Origin: Spinellus fusiger
Taxonomy: Eukaryota > Mucoromycota > Mucoromycetes > Mucorales > Phycomycetaceae
Length of the DNA: 64,000 nt
Direction: 5' to 3'
Assembly: GCA_025094145.1 (NCBI GenBank)
Contig: JALLLS010000074.1
Location: forward strand, 1 to 64,000
The first letter of the stretch is position 1. Each line of letters begins with the position of its first letter. Below are positions 21,846 through 32,700 of the stretch, in pieces. Under the pieces are notes generated by a model that ran no database searches, was not told the DNA's origin, and saw only the letters and a program-made list of their open reading frames with translations. The translations under genes and the position numbers were made by a program.

Positions 21846-22268
21846 TAGTAAAGTAATAGAACACTAAAGCCAAGAGTACATTTTTGTATTGGTCGAGAGT
21901 CTTGGTGCATGTGTCTTTATCATGGATACAACCACACACCTATACACCTGATTAATATTATGTGATATTAAAATAGGTAAGGTATCTGTCACTCACAATC
22001 ATGGGAACTGTTAAACGGATAGACAATGAAGGAGAACAAAAGTTACTCTAAAGTAAAGAATGAATTGATGGGAGAATGTGGGTAGTCTATAGGAATTTTG
22101 AGATTCTTAATCAATATGTTCCAGTATCTGATATTTGTTTCAAGGCAGACTATAAAGATCATTAGAATCATATTTACTATCATGCCACACAATAGTTTAT
22201 TTAGTAGTAATAGTGATGACAAATACTAAAGCCCTTAACTATTTCTATAGACCATAGACTTATACTAC
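21846..22268. other. Spacer of the inverted pair
   Basis: About 420 bp with no inverse match in the arms and no recognisable gene. Confidence 0.5.
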
Positions 22269-24367
22269 ATACCCAAAGATTTTTCTGGCTTTTAGGCGGT
22301 GATATCTCCTTCCTTTTACGTCTAAAATTTCTTGCCTTTTATGGAAATGTGTTTAAAATCAAGAGGTTTGCAAGTATCCAAATTATTATTTCCTTTTGTA
22401 GTGTACCTCACTATCAAATTGTATTATCAATAGAATATATTGTTTATAAATAAAATTGTTTATTGTAATAGTATAGCTAATAGTATAGTATGTACTATAG
22501 CTATTGCCTAAGTACACTCCCTCATAGCAATAGAATCTATACCCTAAAGGCCTTGTTCTTTGTTCTTGGAAGATAGATAACTATGCTCAGTAGTATACCC
22601 TAGACATTATTGACCTTGTAGGTGACCACCTGAGACTGACTTGAATGGAGTCTTTACTTGCCTAATAACAATACAATGAATGTCTTGTGGAATACAATGA
22701 GCACAAGCTGAGATGAAGACACTGCTTACCTTTTTACTTTCAGAATAGTCCTTGGTAGTGTCTATCACTTCTTTCTATTGTTTTTCTTTGTTAATAATGG
22801 CACATTACCTTGATTAGTTATGCTCATCTTGACAAGTACTTAGGCGTTAGGTTGTATGTGCAGTGTAAAAAATAACAAGATAATAACAAGAACAAAGAAT
22901 AAAAAATATTCTTATTCTGGTGAGGTATACAGTCCCATGCAAAAAATGAGTAGACGGCAAATCAATTTTCTATTTTTATTTTACAGTTTATTCAAACAAT
23001 GAAAATCAACCAACTCTTAGCCAAGAACATAAAGATAGTCCCACCAATAGAAGAGAGCCTGATATGTTTATTAGCGGTCAAATCACAGGACAATAGAAAA
23101 GATGTGCTACTTATCAAGAGATTGCTGACAATGTCCATCCCAAAGAGCACAGTGGGCAAGAGTGTCCTATTGTATAAAAACAAAGGTACAATTCAACTCA
23201 ATACATACAGGAAAACCTGAAAAGGTGTCATCTACTTCAAAACTGGCTATCATTTTGTCTATTCGTAGAAACCCTATGCAAACAATTGCATAAGATTTGA
23301 GAAATATGAATGATGTAAAAACAAGGTTGTTTGGTCTGACGAATCCTGTTTTACAGTTGTGTACAATAATAAAGGGACTAGAGTGATTAAAAATAAAGAC
23401 TATTACAAAGCACTGAGCAATATCTTTATAATAAAAATGTAGACAATCAATTAAAGAACAACTATTCCAAATCCTGTGTTATTCCATGAACCTTTTATTA
23501 TGAACATCTTGTACTGATAGATATACCTTTATTTTTCAAAATAAAAAAATAAAAAATAAAATTGATGTCAACTCACTTATTGTATGGGACTGTATATGTG
23601 CATAGAAAACCCGTGGAATTCACAGTTTCCATTGATAGAGATACAAGCTTTATGCTTTAGCACAACTTCTTGGTTTTCAAATCACGGATTGAATCAATGG
23701 CTGTGAAAACCAATTATAAAACAGAAATAGTATAAAAAGAATAGGTCAACTCGTCTTTATTTTATTTTCTTCATGGAACCTGCTCTAAAAATTATAGCAG
23801 TGAAGGACTCAATCACTAGTATTGGATGGAAACCGGGTTATCTCTGTCAGGACATACATCTTCAATAGTCAATTATGAAAGGTTTGCAAGAGGACCTCGA
23901 GGAGAGAGACAGAGTCACCCCAATGTTGTATAACTATTATTCAAATGAAAATACTCCTGCTGTGGAAAACCAGAATATCAATGGTTTACTCCCATTTCGT
24001 AAAATGAAGCCTTTGATCTTTATAAATCAACAACAATCAGACAAACATCTAGCTAGTAGTAGCTAATCCACCAAAACATCAAAACATCAAAACATCAAAG
24101 AAAGAATCCGGTGTAGTTATCGCTGCACTAAACCAAGATACATGTCTTTTTTTGAACCATACTACATTTCTATACTATATTTTCCCCAAAGATGCACCAA
24201 TACTTTATGAAGATAGTGTAGCTATTGCTAGGATAGGCAGACAGAGTTTGAAGTAGTTCATTTAGACAGCGAAAATACCCTTTTTTAAACACATTAGCCA
24301 ATTATAGAAATAGTGTTATTATATTGTCCGTGTATTGACTTTTATATCCCAAAAATCTTTAGGTGTG
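22269..24367 (-). mobile_element. Member B2 of the CACACC(C/T)AAAGA-ended family, right arm of the inverted pair
   Basis: The inverse of 19,991-21,845, with ends ATACCCAAAGATTTTTCTGG at the inner side and, inverted, CACACCTAAAGATTTTTGGG at the outer side. It is longer than B1 mainly because its nested Tc1-like piece is longer. Mismatches relative to B1 are spread evenly, so the two arms are old or arose from two different copies. Confidence 0.75.
22930..23592 (+). mobile_element. Nested Tc1-like remnant in B2
   Basis: It starts CAGTCCCATGCAAAAAATGA and ends with the inverse of CAGTCCCATACAATAAGTGA, with TA outside each end. The frame around 22,999-23,220 keeps part of a helix-turn-helix (the ATYQEIADN-like region, then VHPKSTVGKSVLLYKNKG across a frameshift). 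There is no catalytic domain. Confidence 0.78.
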
Positions 24368-24575
24368 TACCTTAATCATATCTATAATATATTGATTTTA
24401 AGAAAGGGAATGTATAAATCAATATAAAAAAAAAGACATGTACACACATTCAATGTAATAATTGATGTATATCTTCCTTATTCTCTTGTCTCTTTTGATG
24501 ATTACAAAAAGACATTACTTCAATAGACAAAGTACAAAAGAGTAGTGTTATATTTTACATTTTCAATCAGTGCCA

Positions 24576-25573
24576 TTACATTTCTTTTGTATCCTCTTGC
24601 TCTATGGTATCTATTTTCTCTACTTGTGCATCTATTTTCTCCTTTTCCTCATCCTTTTCCTCATTGTACTTGATATAGTTCTTTCGGTGTCGATGCGTGA
24701 ATGCCTTTTTAGTGCTTCTGTAACTGTCTTGAATAAGATAATAAAAGAATCGATAATAAAACATTAAATTATCATAGCGGCCATCATAGCCTTTAGGTGT
24801 TTCATATGTCTCACAGTATTCACGGTAAAGATAGTAAATGGCTTCAATTGTTGCTAAATGGTTTTCTGTCATTTGCTGAAATCGCCAGAACTGCGTGATA
24901 CGAGGAGCAATAGTGACTTTGCGCAAGTTTTGGAGGCTGGGTGTATCTCTGGCAATGGTCGTTGCTTGTCTCCATGTACCATCAATAACAACAATACGAT
25001 CAAAGGAATCTCGAGGAATTTCTTCCAATGTTTTTGCATCCTACACAAAGAGAGATTTCTGCATGAATTTGATAACTACAGAATGCAAATAGATAATTAC
25101 AGGTCCAGGAAACAGTAGAAGTGTTCTTTCGGGTTGATCATACACAGGTGCTGACAGCCAGTTGTGGATACTGACATCTTCATGAGCAATTACTCGTGCG
25201 TGGATAGCAGTGGATTTCCCATCGAGTTCCTTTTCATGTTTTATACTGTACAATAACCATAGCAGCAATACCTATGGATATTAGTGAAAAAAGGCAGAAA
25301 GAGCAGCTAAAGCAACAAGAGCACTGCTTACACATCCAAGTGAACAGGTAGCTTTACAAAAGGCACCTGAGAGCGGTCCATACCCACTACATTGAAGCAA
25401 CGGTAACAAAAGTATTTTACTGTTCTTTTGCAATGAGGACAGGGAGTTCTTTCTTTGGCAGAATGAAGAATACTATCGTCGCTTGTTTTGAGGTTATCCA
25501 GGGGTGTGGACGGCTGAGATCTCTTCCCGCTGTTTTCACTGGCTAAAGATTCATTTGTCTGTCCATTGTCCAT
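24576..25573 (-). CDS. DTWD1: DTWD1-like tRNA-uridine aminocarboxypropyltransferase
   Basis: Proteins of this family add an acp group from S-adenosylmethionine to a uridine in tRNA. Three exons: 25,573-25,332, 25,245-25,101 and 25,040-24,576, with introns of 86 and 60 bp. In order I see a CxxC...CxxC zinc motif (CPHCKRTVKYFCYRCF), LPVHLDVIKHEKELDGKSTA across the first junction, LLLFPGP at the end of exon 2, the signature IDGTWRQA in exon 3, and TQFWRFQ followed by LATIEAIYYLYREY. The tail is rich in K and E. The frame stays open to an ATG pair at 25,717, but that overlaps the ATG of the divergent SDH4 gene, so I prefer the internal ATG (MDNGQTNES) at 25,573. The human DTWD1 motif order is the same. 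Confidence 0.88.
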
Positions 25574-25715
25574 GGTGTTATTATTGTTCTGTCTACCTCT
25601 GTCTCTCGAGGGATAAGGAGCGAGCAGAGAAAAGTTTCCAGTCACGCGGGACTGTCTTTTCAGAGTGAAAGCAAATACTTTCTTTTCTCGAGGCGTGCCT
25701 TTGACTGTCAGCATC

Positions 25716-26872
25716 ATGACCTTGAGACTATTGACCCGACCTATAAAGGTTCAGGCACTGCGAACCCTTTTGAAGTCTTCTTATGCACACAAGTTGGTGG
25801 CAAGAAGAGTTTATTCTTGTAAGATATGGTGTTTTGGGTGGAATTTGTACTATTCTTGAGGTTTTAATAGTGCTGAAAATAGCCATACCACCACCAGCAG
25901 CAGCAGCAGCAGCAACACATACAACACCTACAACACCTAAGAATATAACTTCGACCACAACCCCCATAGACACACTCACACCTACAACTTCTCAGGCAGC
26001 TATAGTAGAAAACAAAGACAAACCTTCAGATACAGATGAAAAGAAAGGTACCTTGGGAAATAATTTTGGTTTTGGTACTAGTAAAGTACAAGTACCATCT
26101 CTTTATACAGTAATAATAGTAATAATAGTAATAATAGTAATAGTAATAGTATAGTATAGTAATAGTAATAGTAATAGTAATAGTAATAGTAATAGTAATA
26201 GTAATAGTAATAGTAATAGTAATAGTAATAGTAATAGTAATAGTAATAGTAATAGTAATAGTAATAGGAATAGTAATAATAATAGCAATAGTAATAGTAA
26301 TAATAATAATCATAGTAATAGTAATAATAATCATAGTAATAATAATAATAGTAATAGTAATAGTAATAGTAATATAATAATATAGTAATAGTAATAATAA
26401 TAATAGTAATAGTAATAATAATAATAGTAATAATAATAATAACATTGTATCCATTCTTTTACAAGCAGAGAATGAGTTAAAGGAGAACGCCAATGACTAT
26501 ACAGAAGGCCCTTTTCACTGGAACATGGAACGTGCAGCAGCCCTAGGCTTAATTCCTCTTGTCAGCACTCAGCTTATCTTTGGTGCTTTACCTATTGTAG
26601 ATGGTCTTCTTGGTGTTGTTCTTCCCTTTCATATTTATCTTGGTCAGTGCCACTGGATAGATCACCTTATCCCTTTATTGTTATTGACCCTATCTTTAGG
26701 CTTTGATTCGATCATAACTGACTATATTCCAAAGAGAAACTATCCTCGTTTGCACAAAGCAGCCAACTTGACTCTGTTTGGTTCTACAGGACTTGTAGCT
26801 TGGGGATGTTATGAGTTCAATACCAATGAGGTTGGATTGACTGAAATCATCCAGCGTCTTTGGGGTGCTTAG
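25716..26872 (+). CDS. SDH4: Succinate dehydrogenase membrane anchor subunit (SDHD/CybS)
   Basis: Anchors succinate dehydrogenase (complex II) in the mitochondrial inner membrane and helps form the quinone site. The N-terminus is a typical import signal (MTLRLLTRPIKVQALRTLLK, no acidic residues). Exon 1 ends near 25,827 (RRVYS). Exon 2 (from about 25,870) gives an alanine/threonine-rich, poorly conserved part. Then comes a long intron (about 26,048-26,467) made largely of a TAG/TAA microsatellite, and exon 3 with FHWNMERAAALGLIPL. A 57-bp intron (26,643-26,699) has no stop, so it can be mistaken for coding; removing it gives HIYLGFDSIITDYIPKR, which fits the family. The end is YEFNTNEVGLTEIIQRLW. 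The first junction and the exon 2 end are my best guesses. Confidence 0.88.
26104..26442. repeat. (TAATAG)n-type microsatellite inside an SDH4 intron
   Basis: About 340 bp of imperfect repeats of AATAGT, AATAAT and AATAG on the plus strand. It gives long runs of isoleucine/threonine or leucine in false minus-strand frames. It explains why this intron is several times longer than others in the window. Confidence 0.95.
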
Positions 26873-27014
26873 TCTTTCTTGGTGTGTTATTATTATTAAG
26901 AAAGAACAAGATACGCCCTCTACCTGTCTATTTACTTACAATTCTCTCCTCTCTCATTTACATCTCCTCACACATAAATAATAGAATAATGTTTATTAGC
27001 ATGAGTAATATTGT

Positions 27015-29788
27015 TCAAGAAAAGAAAATAGATTCAAAGGACTTTTTGCTTTCTGTAGGTGGTTGTGGAGTAGAGACATGGAAAATATCATCAAACTGAG
27101 TGGTTGACTCTTTCTTCACATATTCAGTCTGTGGAGCACCAAACAATAAGCTCAATTCATCTTTAACAGAGGAGGCGCTGGTGGTGGAAGGTGTTTCGAA
27201 TGCACTGAGGTCAAATCCATACTTTGCTACAGACTTGTTTTGAGTTGGAGAGAGAGCTGTGGGTGGGGCAGGGGATGTGGTAAAATGAAAGGCATTGTTG
27301 AGAAAGGGTGTAGCAGTGGTGACAGGAGTGGTAGGAAGAGGCGTGGTATGTGTAGGAAGAGTACTAGCAGGAGTAGCCAAGGATGTCTCCATACTAACAC
27401 TAGAATCAGAGACAGGCATACTAAACTTCTCTTCCATCGTATGAAGATCAGGGAATTTAGCTTCAATCTCACTAATATCAACATTGGGAGAGACCGTCTG
27501 CTGTTGACGTGCCTCATTCTCTTGTTTGATACGCTTTAAAGACATCACGGGAGAGGAAGAAGCACTAGCATTCTTCTTCATACTAGAAAATGGATCCAAT
27601 ATGTTAATTGGCTTGGTGTGATTTGACATGGACAAAGGAACAGAGTGTACAGAACTAGGGCTTTGCACTGTACTCTTGTCTACAGTAGCAAACAACTCTG
27701 ATGAGGGGACATTCGATAGTGCAAACACAGAATGATCTGTGGAAGGATTCTTGAAGTTATTTCTCACTTCCTGATTTGCTACTAAATCCATTCTCTCCTT
27801 CTCAAGCTGTTCCGATCTCTGTTGGTGATGAGCTGATTCTTGACTCAATAAACTCAACTCTTTGGTGAGAGTATTCTTTTTGGCTTTTTCTTGGTCTAGT
27901 AATTGCTTGGCTTCTTTGTTCTTTTGTTTCAATGACTCGAGGATCTCTTTCTCTCGACGTACTTGTTCTTGCAACTCATGTACTGCCTGTGTTTCTGAGG
28001 TGTGTTGCAAATGAAGAGTGTCTGCACGGTCTTTTTCAATTCTTATTTCGTTCTTAATACTCAGCAATTCAGTCTCCAGAGGTCGAGTGAGTCCTCCATA
28101 TGTAGGATGTGTGGGATATCCCTGTCCTATTCACTCTTTTCTATTAATAAAGAAGAAAGAAAAGAAAGAAAAGAAAGAAAGAAGATTTTTACCTGATGGT
28201 TCTATAGTACTTGTAGGATGAGATGTAGCGGGTGTTGCCATGTCTGTTGCAAATCTCATTATTACCAGCCTACAGATGGTGCCAGCCTTACCTCTATTGA
28301 AGCCACCAGAGCGTATGGGTAGTTGCCCGCCTGTCATGCGTCTATTGATACAGTGCATAGCAATTGAAAATTGTTGTTTATTCAATTGACCCTTGGATTC
28401 TGTATCTGCAAAATCCCATATCTGAGCCAACTCTGGTTCTGGTAGTTTAGAATGACGGAAGAAATGAACAGCATCAGCACCTAGAGAGCGAACCCACACG
28501 ATTACTATCATTTCCAAGACTACGACGCCCTTTCTGTCCCTCAAATAGAGAGAGAGAGAGAGCGTAAGCATCTTCTTTTGGCTTACCTGATACATAGCCT
28601 GTTCCTTGTGTATCCAGATTATCAAAAAAGACATTATATTTTGCTATTTCTTCTGGAGATACTTCACTGCCTCTACCGACAAGAGATTCATTTGAAAACA
28701 CAGGAGATCCTGTCGTCATGGATCGCATCACAGGTGAGTTGGTAAAGAATTGTCGTGTAGGTGCAAATCCTCCTGCTGCTGCTGTATAAATAGCAGCTGG
28801 CAGAGTAGCAGGTAGACTGGGAATGGATTGACTCAGTAGCATGGACACATAGTGCATAGCAATAATGAATTCAGTTTGGTTGAGTGTATCTGACTTTCGT
28901 GTATTGGCAAGATTCCAAATAGCATGGAGGGTGTCTGGAGGTAATTGAGAGCGCATCAAAATGTTCTTTACAATGTCCCCTTGAGAGATAATAAATAAAT
29001 AAGATAAGATAAGATAAGTATACTGTCTCTCTGTTTCTCACAAAGACATTGAAAGGTGTTTATTTCTCTGTTTCTGTTTTACCTGAAAGTACTCCATTCA
29101 CAGGCCTACTGGATTGAAAGAGGCCAATGTATTTATTGCGTGTATCGAGAGTGAGAGTGTCTGCACTAGCAAAAGAAGCAGTAGGGCTCATAGGTGCAGA
29201 GCGTGTATTAGGAGGAGGAGGCTTCTGTTTTAAAGCAACAGTATCAAATTGAGGAAGATCCACTAACAATAACAATAAGTGTTAATAGCATTAAAACAAC
29301 AACAACTAAACGTCTTCCTCTCCCAAAAGAATAAAGATAAAAAGGGGACGATGGATGTACGCACCTACCAATGGTGGATAGAATTGGACTGGCTGTTATA
29401 ATACCATGTTGAGCACAGGCTATGAGCTTAAGGGCAGTACAAAACTCTTTTGTTATCAGAAATCCCTTATTGTCTTGATCGGCTGCTTCCCATATCTATA
29501 GTGCATTGAGTACAGACACCACTTGAGTGTTTTTACCTCTGACAATAGGTTAGAGGGGATGTTGGACTTGTGAAAGAACAACATAGCTTCATCTTTCAAG
29601 ACAATGCCCTTGTTATCAGCGTCCACTCTTCTGAATAAGTCGGTATAGATAGAGAGTTCCTGTGAGCCCAAAAGAGACTCCCACGGCACTAAGAACAGTG
29701 AATAAAATAGTATTTTTATTTGGCTAGGAAAGGACTTACCCGAAGGCTGAACTGACTTGGAGGAGGAAGCATACGTTGGGTTTTCCAT
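27015..29788 (-). CDS. EDE1: EH-domain endocytic scaffold protein, Ede1/Eps15-like
   Basis: Scaffold of early endocytic sites; EH domains bind NPF peptides. The gene has at least seven introns; well-defined exons are 29,788-29,740, 29,688-29,537, 29,495-29,368, 29,262-29,083, 28,979-28,587 and 28,480 on. Three EH domains are visible. EH1 (YTDLFRRVDADNKGIV...IWEAADQDNKGFLITKEFCTALKLIA). EH2 (YIGLFQSSRPVNGVLSG...LHAIWNLANTRKSDTLNQTEFIIAMH). EH3 (YNVFFDNLDTQGTGYVSG...LAQIWDFADTESKGQLNKQQFSIAMH). A long coiled coil (28,067-27,770) and a serine/threonine/proline-rich tail with FDDIF follow, ending KSFESIFFS. I see no C-terminal UBA domain, which yeast Ede1 has. Its 3' end converges on SDH4, 142 bp away. 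Confidence 0.88.
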
Positions 29789-29799
29789 AACACTGTAGG

Positions 29800-32700
29800 T
29801 GTATAAGGGTGTAGGTGTAGAGGAAGAAGAGTGTATTATTTGTTATAGTATAAAACAAGGTACAATTATTTTATTTTTTATTTTTCATGTACACGTGGGA
29901 TACGTCATGAGGTTAAGGTCTATAATACACTCCTGCTACAGATATTTATGGACAGCTTCCATGGCATGTTTTGTTTTGCGCTTTAAAGGTATTGACCTTT
30001 TATTAGCATGTCACTGTATTAAGTAAGAGAAGTGCCTGTTTCTCTGCTAAAATAATAATAATTACACATAATAAATAATAAATAATAGATAATAAATAAT
30101 AGATAATAGATGACACATAATGAAATAATGAAATAATGAAATAATAAATAATAAATAATAAATAATAAATAATAAATAACACATAACACATAACACATAA
30201 CACACTACTATGTGTTATAACAGCTTTGAGTAATAAAAGAAAGAGCTTTTGGCAGTGACTACAAAAAAGAGGGTAAGAATGATATATCCATAGAAATATC
30301 CAAAGAAAAAAAGAATTGGACAGGGGGTCCTATGTGAGCAAGATAAGAAGGAACATTGTATGTGCCTTTGCATGGTGATGGAGACCAAAATCACAATAAC
30401 AAAGAGAAACAATGAACAGTGCTGCATTGTTCTTTCAGGGAAGATTCCAAATCTTGCTGATATTTTATATTACAGCCGTGTATATTTATAGGTAAGTCTG
30501 ACAAGTACATCCTATTCCAATGTACCTTAACAGCTAAACTCTATTATTAAGTTTTGATTGAGGTACTACCCAAGCAGTATTTTATTATTACTGATTATTA
30601 CTGATTATTACTGATTATCATTGGTTATTTACATTAAAGTTAATCTATGAAACAAGTTTCTTTTCATTTTTTGACGTATAAGTCTCTCTAGTCTGTTGTT
30701 TCAACTATCAAGTGTGAGTGTTTGGCATGTTGGACAGTGCAACAAGGGTGCAAATGGCAGTTGGAGTGACATGCCTTATTATTTTATCATGCAGATATCT
30801 TTGCACTAAGTGACTGGCCTCCAATGGTAGCTATTGTTGGGGCTGCCATTGGTTATTTTTAAATTCTTTGTACTGCCTTCATTTGTGTCAGACCATCAGC
30901 AAAAGAACGAACAAAGTTTCAAAACGAGGCGCTTCTCCCCTTTTTTGTCTCTTATTAGCCTTTTATTATTATTTTTAGTTTTATTAAAAGTGTATTCTAA
31001 CTATTTGTACCTGTGTTTCTATGTGCTTGTATTTTATATTTATATATATTTATATATTTATATATTTATATATTTATATATTTATATATAAATGTGTGTA
31101 TGTGTTTCTATGTGCTTGTGTCTATGCCTACCTTTGTGTGTGTGTGTGTACATATTTGTATGTGTTGTGTGTGTGTACATATTTGTATGTGTTGTGTGTG
31201 TGTGTCTATGTGTGTGTAATGATAAGAATAGAGCGGCTGCGCATGTCCCTGTAAAGCCATTTAATGACAGTCATTATCATCATGACAACAATAATAGTAA
31301 TAATGATGATGATGATAATGATGATAATAATAATAATAGTAACAATAACAATAATAATAATTATAATAATTATAATAATAACAACAACAACAATAAAATA
31401 CAGTCTACTTCAAGTTCTTCATCCTGTCAGCCACTTTTCTGTCTTCTTAAATGTCCTATTTTTGCCTACAGCTGTCAAAGACCATCTATATTTTTAGATA
31501 TAGAATAGCGTGTGTACTTGAATGCACAGGAAGAAAAAAAAGAAATGAAGGAAATACACATGCCTGAGGATCAAATACTCTTTTTTCAAGCAAGAGAAAG
31601 AGAGGGAGAAAGAGCCAACATGTATTTTGTTTTAATACAGCGATTGTACAAAGACATTTTTATCCTTTGCTATTGACACTCATAGGCTCACAGTAATGCG
31701 TTAATAAAGTTTAAGTTAAAAAAGAGGTATAGAAGAACAAATACTCACCTATTGGATGAGGATTGAGCATAAAAGTGACATGCTTCTACTGAGGAGGTGC
31801 AACCATGTACAAGAAGAACAATCAGTAGCTTTGACATGCTAAATACATCCATGAATGACATTAAGCCATTGAGTCCAACTTGTAATCGATCTCAACTGAC
31901 AGGCAATAAATATTATTAAGAATAATAAGTGGAGATACAATTGTTATCAGTCCTTTTGGGACACTCCGCTTAATGATCCACTCACAATGGACCTAATATG
32001 GATCTAGAGGGTCATGTCATTGTGGCAAGAGAAGAAAAAAGAAAGAGAGAAGAAAAAGACATTGTATTGACATGAAGAAGAAAACAAAGTCACGTTCTCC
32101 CTTGTCTCTTCTTGTACTCTCCTCTTCTATGACCTGTTGATAGAACAACGGATCTGTTGCTATGACAATGTCAAGTTTTATTTCTCCAAGGGCAACACTG
32201 AATTCAAATTCAAATTCAAATTCAAGGTCTAGTCTACACAATGTGTTGCTGCAATGTGAAATGTAGGTTACTTGGTGGGTGCCTATTTTCCTTCCCTTTT
32301 TCTGACACACCACGAAGAGCAATCCATGGCCTGACAGTCCATGTGGGAGAGACAGACTATTGTATTTTATATATTGTATTTTATATATTGTATTCTATAT
32401 ATTGTATTCTATTTATTGTATTGTATTTATTGTATTGTATTTATTTATTCTATTTATTTGTTCCTATATTAAACTGTGCCTAGTGTCTAGTAAAAGCACC
32501 TGATGCCACCACTAACAAGGGCAAGAGCGACTAAAATACCACACTATCCAATTCTAGCCAGTGCATGCATTGAAAAGAGAGCCATTGAAATGGGGGTGAA
32601 GAAGCGTGTTCGATCTTCATGTTACGTGAAATGTCAGTAGAGTGGTAAAGTACATTGGCTTTTAAAAATGACTAATACTAATGAGGGTTACACCTTTGTA

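Noticed and set aside
26026..26493. Long minus-strand frame of leucine, isoleucine/threonine and tyrosine runs
   Set aside because: Purely the translation of the TAATAG microsatellite in the SDH4 intron.
31013..31508. Plus-strand frames rich in cysteine/valine and asparagine
   Set aside because: They follow TATATT, TGTG and AATAAT repeats; no motif and no conserved part.
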